In this document: one piece after another, positions 42,859 through 51,026 of the stretch
Numbering within the stretch: the first letter of the stretch is position 1
How the letters are laid out: each line of letters opens with the position of its first letter
Source: SXOA01 sp046153945
Lineage (GTDB): Bacteria; Planctomycetota; Planctomycetia; Pirellulales; Pirellulaceae
Reading direction: 5' to 3'
Assembly (NCBI GenBank): GCA_046153945.1
Contig: JBJXFF010000084.1
Location: forward strand, 1-64,000
Length of the DNA: 64,000 bases
Program-made: the position numbers and the translations under genes
Notes under the pieces: generated by a model
The model's database searches: none
Told to the model about the DNA's origin: nothing
Seen by the model: only the letters and a program-made list of their open reading frames with translations

Positions 42859-43407
42859 ATGAGTAACTATCGGACCAGCCGCGGCAGAGCGGGGGACTGC
42901 GATATCTGTTGCCGCTTGCAGGCGGATTTGCAGGAGCGGTTCATCCGCGTGCAACGGACCGACACCGTTGTTGGGGGACGGATTACACGGTTTTTCTACG
43001 CCCGGTGCTATTGCTGCTCGGGCTGCTTTCGGAAGCGGATGCGGGCCCAGATGACTCGCCAGGTGGGGCCGCTCCTCTCGGTCTTCGCCGCCATCTGCCT
43101 GGGAATCGCGGCGACGCTATTTGTCGTCATTCGCTGGAACGCTGAAGTGAAGGCGATGGGAGAGCTGGGGAGCTCCGTCCTGATGATCGGCATGTTTTTG
43201 GGCCTCCCCATCGGCGGCGGGCTCTTCATGCTCTGGTGGTGGAACGAGCTGGTGCGGGCCGACCTGGCTAAGATCTTCTCACCTCAGGTTCGCTCGCGAC
43301 TCTTCGCGATGCTCAACCTCAAGGAGTGGAACATCTGGGCGAACCCCCATTTCTTGGCCACGCTTCCCAGCGACGAAACAGCCGTGGACCTGTCGGATTT
43401 GAAGTGA
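42859..43407 (+). CDS. Two-span membrane protein with N-terminal cysteine cluster
   Basis: 182 aa from ATG at 42859, with AGGAGG at 42842-42847. Unrecognised. The N-terminus has Cys14, Cys17, Cys18 (CDICC) and Cys50, Cys52, Cys53, Cys56 (CYCCSGC), which could hold zinc. Hydrophobic segments at about 70-92 and 105-129 should cross the membrane. It stands alone between the divergent alkD operon and the second DUF1592 gene. Confidence 0.7.
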   Translation: MSNYRTSRGRAGDCDICCRLQADLQERFIRVQRTDTVVGGRITRFFYARCYCCSGCFRKRMRAQMTRQVGPLLSVFAAICLGIAATLFVVIRWNAEVKAMGELGSSVLMIGMFLGLPIGGGLFMLWWWNELVRADLAKIFSPQVRSRLFAMLNLKEWNIWANPHFLATLPSDETAVDLSDLK

Positions 43408-43641
43408 ACCGGACGCTCCCGATTTTTTGATCGACCGATACTTGGCCGCGCTGCTGAGAAATCAAGCAGTGGGGAACGAAAGTCGACGATCTCGCGGCGA
43501 ATCACATGCGGCTGCTGGAATGGTCAAAAAGTGTGCACATTGAGAGCCAGTGTGGTATTTTAGGCGAGTTGCACCGGATGGTGCCGGTGCCAGTGCTCCA
43601 GGGATTGGCCGGCAAATGACAGCCGCTGCCGAGTTGGCCTT

Positions 43642-46143
43642 ATGAAAGACCGCAATCCACGCTTCTATTTGATCGTCGTTGCCCTCTTCCTGGGCGTTGT
43701 CGGGCTGGCTTTCTCCCAGGAGACGGAAAAATTCGCGCCCCAATTCCAGAAGTTTGCCGATGCCCACTGCGTCTCTTGCCATGGACCGGACGTGCAGCGA
43801 GCGAAGCTGCGGCTGGACAGATTGGCGACTAGTTTCGGGGACAAAGACATTGCCGGCACCTGGCAAAAGGTATTCGACCGAATTTCTCGCGGGGAGATGC
43901 CCCCCAATGGCGAGGAACGGCCACCCGAAAAGGAGTCGCAATCAATCCTGACCAGCTTGCGAGGAGAACTACATTCCGCTTCGCTGGCCCGGCAGCGGAG
44001 TGACGGGCGGGTCGTGCTCCGGAGGCTGAATCGAACGGAGTATGAAAACACGCTCCGCGATCTCTTGGGGCCAGCAGTGGAAGTGAAGGACCTGCTGCCG
44101 GATGACAATATCGCGGCGGGGTTCGACAACGTCAGCGCGGTCCTGGATGTCTCTTCCGTTCACCTGCTGCGCTATCAAGATGCGGCAGAACGAGCGCTGG
44201 CCACGGTGATTCCCAGCCGGCCCCAGGCAGAGTTCAAGGAGCGTCGCACGGGCAGGCAGGTGACCGAAAAGATGACCACCTTCAAGGACCTGATGAACAA
44301 GGTCGTGCGCCTCGATGGTGACACGCTCCTCATGTATGTCCGGCCGTGGGGGCATGTTCCCTGCGCGACAGCGCCCGCTCCCCAAGCCGGCCGGTATCGC
44401 ATCAAGGCGTCCGTCTATGCGGTGGGAACGGGGGACAAGGTGCTGCCGGTCATGCTCTCGTGCCGCGATATGTATGGCCGCGACGACGATGATATCCGGG
44501 CCGTTCGCGACGTCCCCACGGGAAAGCCGACGGTGATTGAGGGAGAATTCGATTTGAAGCCGCGGCAGGTGATTGTCTTCACCGGGTGGTCGCTTCCCAC
44601 CATGCGCAGCACTCCCAAGCTGGGAAAAGAGCCAATCGAAAAGTACTCCGGTCCTGGACTGGCGGTGGAATGGGTGGAGATGGAAGGCCCCATCAACTCC
44701 TGGCCGGGCATCGGCTATGACAACCTCTTTCAGGGCGTGCCGCTCAAGCAGGCTTCCGTGGCGAGGGCCATTGCGGCCGGGCAGCCCGAGCCGGCCAATC
44801 CTCCCAGGCGGAATCCCGACTCATACATTTATGATCCTCTGGTGCCTGTTCCCGCGAAGCCGCGCGAAGATGCCGAGCGGCTGATGCGGGCTTTCCTGCC
44901 GCGGGCTTTTCGCCGGCCGGTTGCCCCTTCGCTCGCGGACTATTACGTGAAGCTGGTTCACGACGCACTGGACCAGAAGCAGCCGTTTGCCGATGCGATG
45001 CTGCTCGGTTACAAAGCGGCGCTCTGTTCGCCCCACTTCCTGTTCCTGGCCGAGCCGCTGAGCCCCGAGGGGAAGGAAGCGCGGCTCGATGATTACGCCG
45101 TGGCCTCGCGACTGTCGTACTTTCTCTGGTCGAGCATGCCCGACGATGGGCTCATCAAGCTGGCCGAGAAAGGTGAGTTGACGCAGCCGGAAGCATTGCG
45201 GATCCAGGTAGAACGAATGCTCAAGGATGAAAGGGCACAGCGCTTCACGGCCAACTTTGCCGGACAGTGGCTGGACTTGCGGAGCATCAATGCGACCTCC
45301 CCCGACCCCCAGATCTATGGCGAATTCGACGATTTTCTCTTCTGGTCCATGCCCCGCGAAACGGAGCAGTTCTTTGACGAGATACTGAGGAACGATCTAA
45401 GCCTGACGAACTTCGTCCATTCGGACTGGAGCTTTTTGAATCAGCGATTGGCCCAGCACTATGGCATCTCCAATATCGCCGGCGGCGAGCTGCGAAGAGT
45501 GCCGCTCCCCAAGGAATGTCATCGCGGCGGCGTGCTAACTCAAGCGGCCATTATGAAGGTTACGGCCGATGGGACGCGCACCTCCCCCGTGCTTCGGGGA
45601 AAGTGGGTGCTCGATCGCATCTTGGGTCAGCCCCCGGCGCCTCCGCCCCCGGACATTCCGTCCATTGAGCCGGACATTCGCGGAGCCACCACAATCCGCC
45701 AGCAGCTCGACAAGCATCGCAACACGGCGGCGTGCGCCGTTTGCCACAAGCATATCGACCCTCCCGGGTTTGCCCTTGAATCCTTTGACGTCATCGGCGG
45801 CTGGCGGGAGTTTTACCGCGGCACTCGGGGGATGCAGGTTCCACTGGCAAACTACCCGGCGCGGCAGATTTTTCAGGGACTTGAAGTGGAGAAGGGGGGC
45901 GAAACTCCCGAGGGAAAGCCCTTCCAGGGAATCGACGACTACAAAGCGCTGCTGTTGGCGGACCAGGACCAGCTCGCCCGCAATCTGGCGAGGAAGCTGC
46001 TGGTCTACGCTACCGGCGCGGATATTCAATTCGCCGACCGCGAAGTCGTGGAACAATTAGTGGCCAGATCACGAGAGCAAAATTACGGCTTCCGTTCACT
46101 GCTCCACGAGGTCGTGCAAAGCCGCGTGTTTTTGAGCAAGTAA
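43642..46143 (+). CDS. Second DUF1592/DUF1588/DUF1585 cytochrome-like protein
   Basis: 833 aa with a signal peptide (cleavage near AFSQETE). Haem motif CVSCH at 43-47, then DUF1587 (RRLNRTEYENTLRDLLG), a jelly-roll-like middle with long insert, DUF1595, DUF1592 (ASRLSYFLWSSMPDDGLI), DUF1588 (RGGVLTQAAIMKVTADG, CAVCH) and DUF1585 (ARKLLVYATGADIQF). Same order as the 7030-9384 product but longer in the middle. A DUF1552 gene follows by 23 bp. Function is inferred only, as a periplasmic redox or hydrolytic module. Confidence 0.92.
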   Translation: MKDRNPRFYLIVVALFLGVVGLAFSQETEKFAPQFQKFADAHCVSCHGPDVQRAKLRLDRLATSFGDKDIAGTWQKVFDRISRGEMPPNGEERPPEKESQSILTSLRGELHSASLARQRSDGRVVLRRLNRTEYENTLRDLLGPAVEVKDLLPDDNIAAGFDNVSAVLDVSSVHLLRYQDAAERALATVIPSRPQAEFKERRTGRQVTEKMTTFKDLMNKVVRLDGDTLLMYVRPWGHVPCATAPAPQAGRYRIKASVYAVGTGDKVLPVMLSCRDMYGRDDDDIRAVRDVPTGKPTVIEGEFDLKPRQVIVFTGWSLPTMRSTPKLGKEPIEKYSGPGLAVEWVEMEGPINSWPGIGYDNLFQGVPLKQASVARAIAAGQPEPANPPRRNPDSYIYDPLVPVPAKPREDAERLMRAFLPRAFRRPVAPSLADYYVKLVHDALDQKQPFADAMLLGYKAALCSPHFLFLAEPLSPEGKEARLDDYAVASRLSYFLWSSMPDDGLIKLAEKGELTQPEALRIQVERMLKDERAQRFTANFAGQWLDLRSINATSPDPQIYGEFDDFLFWSMPRETEQFFDEILRNDLSLTNFVHSDWSFLNQRLAQHYGISNIAGGELRRVPLPKECHRGGVLTQAAIMKVTADGTRTSPVLRGKWVLDRILGQPPAPPPPDIPSIEPDIRGATTIRQQLDKHRNTAACAVCHKHIDPPGFALESFDVIGGWREFYRGTRGMQVPLANYPARQIFQGLEVEKGGETPEGKPFQGIDDYKALLLADQDQLARNLARKLLVYATGADIQFADREVVEQLVARSREQNYGFRSLLHEVVQSRVFLSK

Positions 46144-46166
46144 CTTGAGGAAATCGAGAATCCCCT

Positions 46167-47435
46167 ATGATCGCTCCGCTCCATCGCCGCACCTTTCTTC
46201 GCGCCGTGGGAGTCGCCATCGGCCTGCCGCTGTTCGACGCCATGTTGCCGATCGGAATCGGGGCGGATCAAAAGGCCGCGGCGCTGCGGGCCAGGCGAAT
46301 TCTCCTCATCGCGCGGCCGTTGGGACTTCACACGGCCTTCCTGTTTCCGGAGAAAACAGGACCGGATTACGAAGCGACTCGTTACTTGCAGCCACTGCAG
46401 GATTATCGCCAGCACTTCACGATCTTCTCCGGCATGTCGCACCGCGGCTATAACGCCGGCCATGGGACTGAGGTAGCGCTGTTGACGGGAGTTGCGCCGG
46501 AAGGAATGCGACCCGGCGACGTGCGGAACACAATCTCATTGGATCAGGAGATCGCGGCGAAACTCGGCGGTGAGACTCGTTTCGCTTCGCTGCAACTCGG
46601 CGGCGGCAATCTCTCCTGGAACCGCAAGGGAGTGCAGGTTCCCTCCGAATCCTCCGCCATCCGCGCCTTCAAGATGCTGTTCATTGACGGCACTCCTGCG
46701 GAGATGGCCCGGGAAATGCAGAAAATCCAAAGCGGACTCAGCATTCTCGACGGAGTCCGGGAACAAGCGAAGTCACTGGCTAGTTCGGTCGGCTTAGCAG
46801 ATCGGCAGCGCCTCGATCTGCTGCTCACTTCCATTCGCGAGGCGGAGCAGCGGTTGCAACAGGATCGGGACTGGGTGAAGAAACCCAAGCCCAAGGTGAA
46901 CACAGAGCCTCCCGCGCAGGACCATGTTACTGATAACAAAATGCTGGAGCGCGAGCGGCAATGGTATGACCTCGCCCACCTCGCTTTGCAAACCGACTCC
47001 ACCCGCGCGATGACCCTCTACCTTTGGTCGCACACGGAACGTCTCGACTTGCCCGGCGTGACCATCACGCATCACGACGCCTCGCACCACGGCCAGGATG
47101 ACTCCAAAATCAAGCAACTCGCCCTGGTGGAAGAGGCCGAAATGAAGCTCTTCGCTGAGTTCCTTGGCAAGCTGAAGGATACCAGCGAAGGCGGGGTATC
47201 GCTGCTCGATCAGTCCAGCGTGCTGCACGCCAGCAATCTGGGAAATGCCTCGGCGCACACCTGCGACAATCTCCCCATTTTGCTCGCGGGGGGCGGGTAC
47301 AAACATCAAGGGCATGTGGCCTTTGACCGGAAGGAAAACAAACCGCTTTCGAACCTGTATGTGCGGATGCTGCAACAGATGGGTCTCGAAATCGACAAGT
47401 TCGGCAGCAGCACAAGCACGCTCACCGAAGTCTAA
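46167..47435 (+). CDS. Second DUF1552 protein
   Basis: 422 aa, short upstream gap with GAGGAAA. Tat-like N-terminus (PLHRRTFLRAVG). DUF1552 hallmarks: TIFSGMSHRGYNAGHGTEVA, SLDQEIAAKLG, a LDGVREQAKSL helix, THHDASHHGQD and ASNLGNASAHTCDNLPILLAGG. Paired with the DUF1592 gene upstream in the same order as the first pair. It runs convergent to the octahaem gene, whose stop lies 29 bp away. Confidence 0.9.
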   Translation: MIAPLHRRTFLRAVGVAIGLPLFDAMLPIGIGADQKAAALRARRILLIARPLGLHTAFLFPEKTGPDYEATRYLQPLQDYRQHFTIFSGMSHRGYNAGHGTEVALLTGVAPEGMRPGDVRNTISLDQEIAAKLGGETRFASLQLGGGNLSWNRKGVQVPSESSAIRAFKMLFIDGTPAEMAREMQKIQSGLSILDGVREQAKSLASSVGLADRQRLDLLLTSIREAEQRLQQDRDWVKKPKPKVNTEPPAQDHVTDNKMLERERQWYDLAHLALQTDSTRAMTLYLWSHTERLDLPGVTITHHDASHHGQDDSKIKQLALVEEAEMKLFAEFLGKLKDTSEGGVSLLDQSSVLHASNLGNASAHTCDNLPILLAGGGYKHQGHVAFDRKENKPLSNLYVRMLQQMGLEIDKFGSSTSTLTEV

Positions 47436-47464
47436 GAGCGCGAACTTGGTTTCTCATCACCCTC

Positions 47465-49360
47465 TCACTCCAAAATCGTGATCCTTCGATTGTCGCGTTT
47501 GCGCAGCAGCACTTCCACTGTAGCGGAATGGAGCTGCCCGTCGTCGCTCAGCAGGATCGCCGGACCGGCGGCTCCAAACGGCTGGCGGGATTTGGACTGG
47601 GAGAGCCAGATTTCCAGAGCTTGGTTTTTGAAGCTTGGCTTCTGGTTACTGGGAGGAGTGAAGTCGAACGTAGTCTGTTTATCGAACCCCGGCTGTTTTT
47701 TCAGGGAGCGAAAACTAACGTAGCGGACGACGGCATACGGATCGTCTAGCAGGTAAGCGAGGTAAGGAGTCTGCCAGTCGTCGCGGGATGCCCGGCGGGC
47801 CGGCTCCCAGCCCAGATGCCAGGCGGCAATCACCCGGTCGGCGGCGTCCCCTTGCAGGGCCATGCTCACGGCCGCGGAAGTGGTCTTCTGCTGCTCGGTG
47901 AGTTCCACCGGGGGCTGGCCATACCATTTGGTCAGATTGTCCGCCGCCCAGCCGAGCGGCTTGTCGAGGTGGCAGAGGTTGCATGCGTTGGGTCGGCCGG
48001 TCTTGGCGGTGACGGCGGCACTGGGGCTGTCGATGCGGTGACTGCGAATCCCTTTGAACAGGGCATAGACGATATGGGGCATGTGGCAGTTCAAACAGTC
48101 GCTGCCGCTGGAGCCGCTCGCATGGTGCGTATGCTGCTCGAGTTTATCTCGCAGGTCTTCATGGCAAGCGAAGCAGGCTTGGTTCCCCTCCATCTGCGGC
48201 TTCAACTGCAGGCTGTTGCTGGTGTAATTGTGCATCGAGTGGCAGTTGAGACAGGAGAGCTTGCCCCCTTCGTAGCATTTCGACGCAACGAGGCCGAGGT
48301 ACTCGTCTCCTCCAGTGCGACAAGTGCCGTCGTCCCAGTAGCCTTGTCCATATTCCGCTTTGGCATCCGGAGTGTTGAACCGGTGCATGCGAACTTTCTG
48401 TTCCAGGTCTTCTCCTGGCCGGTAGCGTGAGCCATGGTTCACCCAATCCACTAGATCCCCTTCGGTGTGATTGCTGTGGCACTGGGCGCAAATTTGCGAC
48501 GCCAGCAAAGGGGAGCAGCGGGCCGGGTTGACGATGGGATCCTTATCCAGGCTGGGAGTTGACTGCGGGTCTTTCGCCGCGGTCGGTTCGCGGTAGCGGA
48601 TATGTGCTTCGCCGGGACCGTGACAAGCTTCGCAAGCGATGCCGAGTTCCGCGACGCGGGTTCGGTAGCCTGCTTCCGCGGTCCAGCCCGGGATCGGTCC
48701 CGAAGCGTGGCACTTCACGCAGTTGGTATTCCATTTATGAAGCAAGTGCCCGGTATCCGGTGGGAGGAGAAAGGAATCGTTATTGGGGACCCACTGCTGT
48801 TCTTCGATGTGATAGATCCAAGGAACCTGCCACAGTTCCTTTCCTTCCGTAACCCAATAGGTTTGGGCGACGTGCGAACCGGTGGTCATCACCACTTTTT
48901 GAGCCGCGACCGGCAGAGACGAACCAGGCGGCAATTTGATTGCCCCCGACATTCGCTCAAATTCCTGCTGGGGGTACGCCATGGTGACCCAGAATTCGTC
49001 GCCGCGGCGCTCGAGATCATAAGTTCGGTCGCGCGATTCCAAATGGACGTTGTCGAACGAGGGGACAACCGATTGCGGGCCGGCCACCTGCGTCATGGTT
49101 CGGTGGTAGGAATTCTGCCAGGTCTTGTGTTGCTCCGGATGGCACTTGAGGCAGGCCCGGGAACTGACATACTCGTCTCGCCAAAGTTCCAGCGGCAGTG
49201 GCTCAGCGACGGCGGAAGACCTGGGCTGAGACTGCGGAGCGGGTTCCGGATTCGGCTTGGGAGGGGTGGCATAGTAACGCCAGAACCCGACTGCTGCTAA
49301 ACATGCTGCTGCCGACATCAGCAGAACGATCCAGTTTCGCCGTGTCCCCCTGCTGGCCAT
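47465..49360 (-). CDS. Octahaem c-type cytochrome
   Basis: 631 aa from ATG at 49360, after AGGGG; an ATG at 49387 is possible. One N-terminal membrane span (residues 10-28) anchors it, then a Pro/Ser linker. Eight CxxCH motifs start at residues 70, 214, 243, 291, 370, 396, 422 and 460. The last 160 residues have no haem and look helical with Trp/Arg (VIAAWHLGWEPARRASRDDW). The layout recalls cytochrome c554 or NrfA-like planctomycete proteins, but neither a CxxCK active site nor a clear match was seen. Facing the DUF1592/DUF1552 pair, it could accept or pass electrons for them. Confidence 0.88.
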   Translation of the reverse strand: MASRGTRRNWIVLLMSAAACLAAVGFWRYYATPPKPNPEPAPQSQPRSSAVAEPLPLELWRDEYVSSRACLKCHPEQHKTWQNSYHRTMTQVAGPQSVVPSFDNVHLESRDRTYDLERRGDEFWVTMAYPQQEFERMSGAIKLPPGSSLPVAAQKVVMTTGSHVAQTYWVTEGKELWQVPWIYHIEEQQWVPNNDSFLLPPDTGHLLHKWNTNCVKCHASGPIPGWTAEAGYRTRVAELGIACEACHGPGEAHIRYREPTAAKDPQSTPSLDKDPIVNPARCSPLLASQICAQCHSNHTEGDLVDWVNHGSRYRPGEDLEQKVRMHRFNTPDAKAEYGQGYWDDGTCRTGGDEYLGLVASKCYEGGKLSCLNCHSMHNYTSNSLQLKPQMEGNQACFACHEDLRDKLEQHTHHASGSSGSDCLNCHMPHIVYALFKGIRSHRIDSPSAAVTAKTGRPNACNLCHLDKPLGWAADNLTKWYGQPPVELTEQQKTTSAAVSMALQGDAADRVIAAWHLGWEPARRASRDDWQTPYLAYLLDDPYAVVRYVSFRSLKKQPGFDKQTTFDFTPPSNQKPSFKNQALEIWLSQSKSRQPFGAAGPAILLSDDGQLHSATVEVLLRKRDNRRITILE

Positions 49361-49534
49361 TTCCCCTCCCGTGCTCCCCAAACGCATCGACCTTGATGCT
49401 AGTAGAGAGAGAGGCGAAATACAACGAGCGGAGGTGAATGCCGGCCGCGGCCTCAAGAAACAAAGATGCCCGGCAGCAGGTGAATAAATTCACACACACT
49501 GCCGGGCAACACTTGGGGGCTGCTCGTGTTCGTG

Positions 49535-50218
49535 TTATTCCGGCTTTTTGCCCTTCCGCTTTTCGGTTAGTTCCTTCTTGGCAGCGGCTTTTTCTTCGTC
49601 GCTCAATTTGCCATCCCCGTCGACATCGAATTTTTTCATCGCTTCGGTCAGCTTCGCGGGACGGGCTTCACCCTTTTTTCCCTTGAGTGCTTTCTGGGCT
49701 TCCGCCTTTTCCTCGTCGTTCAGTTTGCCGTCGCCATCCTTGTCGAACCGCTTGATCATCGCCTCGCGGCCGCGGGCCTTTCCCTCGGCAACTGGTAAAT
49801 CGCCAAATCCACCACCAGCCGGTGTTCCGGCGGCATTTCCACCGGGCGCTGCACCCCCAGCCGCTCCGCCGCCGTTGGCGCGAGCTTTTTGAAACGCGGC
49901 CATCGCGGCAGCCTGCTCCTGTTGGTTCAGTTTGCCATCTCCGTCCGCGTCAAATTTCTTCTTCAGTTCTTCTAAGTTGACGCCACCTCCGCCCAAGCCG
50001 GCACCGAACTGTTTCTGGAGCACTGCCTGTGCATTTTGCAATTCCTGTCCCGTCAAAGTACCGTCGCCGTTGGCGTCGAATTTTTCCAGCAGCTTTTGCT
50101 TGATAGCTGCCTGATCAATGCCCGCAGGCAGGCCCGGCGGCCGACCGTCTTCACCAAAAGCCAGACTTCCAGCGGCACACACCGCAGCCACTCCAAAGAT
50201 TCTCAGGAGAGTTTTCAT
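49535..50218 (-). CDS. Secreted EF-hand protein
   Basis: 227 aa from ATG at 50218; longer readings run through the promoter. Signal peptide ends near LAFGEDG. Four EF-hand loops with full Dx(D/N)xDG pattern: 48-59 (DANGDGTLTGQE), 90-101 (DADGDGKLNQQE), 159-170 (DKDGDGKLNDEE) and 198-209 (DVDGDGKLSDEE). A Gly/Ala-rich linker separates loops two and three and the tail is Lys-rich. It likely binds calcium outside the cytoplasm. The partner is unknown. Confidence 0.87.
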   Translation of the reverse strand: MKTLLRIFGVAAVCAAGSLAFGEDGRPPGLPAGIDQAAIKQKLLEKFDANGDGTLTGQELQNAQAVLQKQFGAGLGGGGVNLEELKKKFDADGDGKLNQQEQAAAMAAFQKARANGGGAAGGAAPGGNAAGTPAGGGFGDLPVAEGKARGREAMIKRFDKDGDGKLNDEEKAEAQKALKGKKGEARPAKLTEAMKKFDVDGDGKLSDEEKAAAKKELTEKRKGKKPE

Positions 50219-50399
50219 AGCCGTCTCACTTGTTCCAGAAACAGGGATATTGCAAATCAAAAGGAGGCAAAAATCAGAGCCCAGTTTCCATCTATTAAAC
50301 CCCGCCAATTTCGGCAGGTTTCGCCGGAATAGAAAAATTCTGTCGCTAGATATCGATCTAGGGCTCGCGCTCTTCCTTAAGTCTAATTCCTTGTGCAGC

Positions 50400-50957
50400 T
50401 TAAGTCTCTGGTTTGGACAGCAGTAAATCCAAATAACCGCGCCTTTCTGACCGCTCTAGGCCTAATTTCCTGGCAAGACTGGCCAGCCGATTCTTAGCCG
50501 AATCCAGTTCCGTTTCGTCGGCTAGGATTTCCAGTTCCAAGTACGTCCCCAGGCCAGCCACTTTATCCAGGGCCAGGTGAACTTCGCCTCCTTCCCAGGT
50601 CACTATTCCCGGAATCCGCTCCTTGGTGACGTTTCTGACCCGCCTAAAGCCGAGAATGTATAGCATATCTCCCCAGGCATCAAAGCTCTTCTGTCCCGCC
50701 TCCAGGGGGAGTTCAATTTCTCTACGTGTCTTGGTTTCCGCATCGATTTTTGGCCCTTTGTACGTGACGCAGTTCTCCTCACCGACTTTTCGCAATCGGA
50801 GAGCCTCGTCGGTCTGGGCGAAGTCTCGCACCGGATGGCGGAAGTAGAGGTCCACCTGGCGGATTGGCGGCTCGAAAGTCGCGCCGAGAGCTTCCAGCGT
50901 TTTCCGCGCGAGCTGCAAATCGTCCACGGGATATTTCTGCTCGATTTCGAGTTGCAT
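50400..50957 (-). CDS. CYTH-domain (class IV adenylate cyclase-like) protein
   Basis: 185 aa. ExExK at residues 4-8 (EIEQK) begins the CYTH triphosphate tunnel. Further charged strands follow: LRLRKV, CVTYKGPK, REIELPL, VRNVTKERIPG and LELEILAD, each alternating basic and acidic residues. The length and these strands match CyaB-type class IV adenylate cyclases and thiamine-triphosphatase relatives, which sequence cannot separate. No signal peptide. It is divergent from the FHA/class III cyclase gene, with starts about 70 bp apart. Confidence 0.85.
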   Translation of the reverse strand: MQLEIEQKYPVDDLQLARKTLEALGATFEPPIRQVDLYFRHPVRDFAQTDEALRLRKVGEENCVTYKGPKIDAETKTRREIELPLEAGQKSFDAWGDMLYILGFRRVRNVTKERIPGIVTWEGGEVHLALDKVAGLGTYLELEILADETELDSAKNRLASLARKLGLERSERRGYLDLLLSKPET

Positions 50958-51026
50958 GTCGTACCAGTGACTGAAGTGAAACCGCGTATAATCAATAGCC
51001 AGCCCAACATTCTATCCCTTATTCTC
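50958..51026. promoter_or_regulatory. Shared divergent promoter region of two cyclase-type genes
   Basis: A 69-bp gap separates the CYTH and FHA-cyclase start codons. AT-rich segments such as GTATAATCAAT at 50987-50997 could serve as a -10 region. The boxes were not resolved with confidence. Confidence 0.35.
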
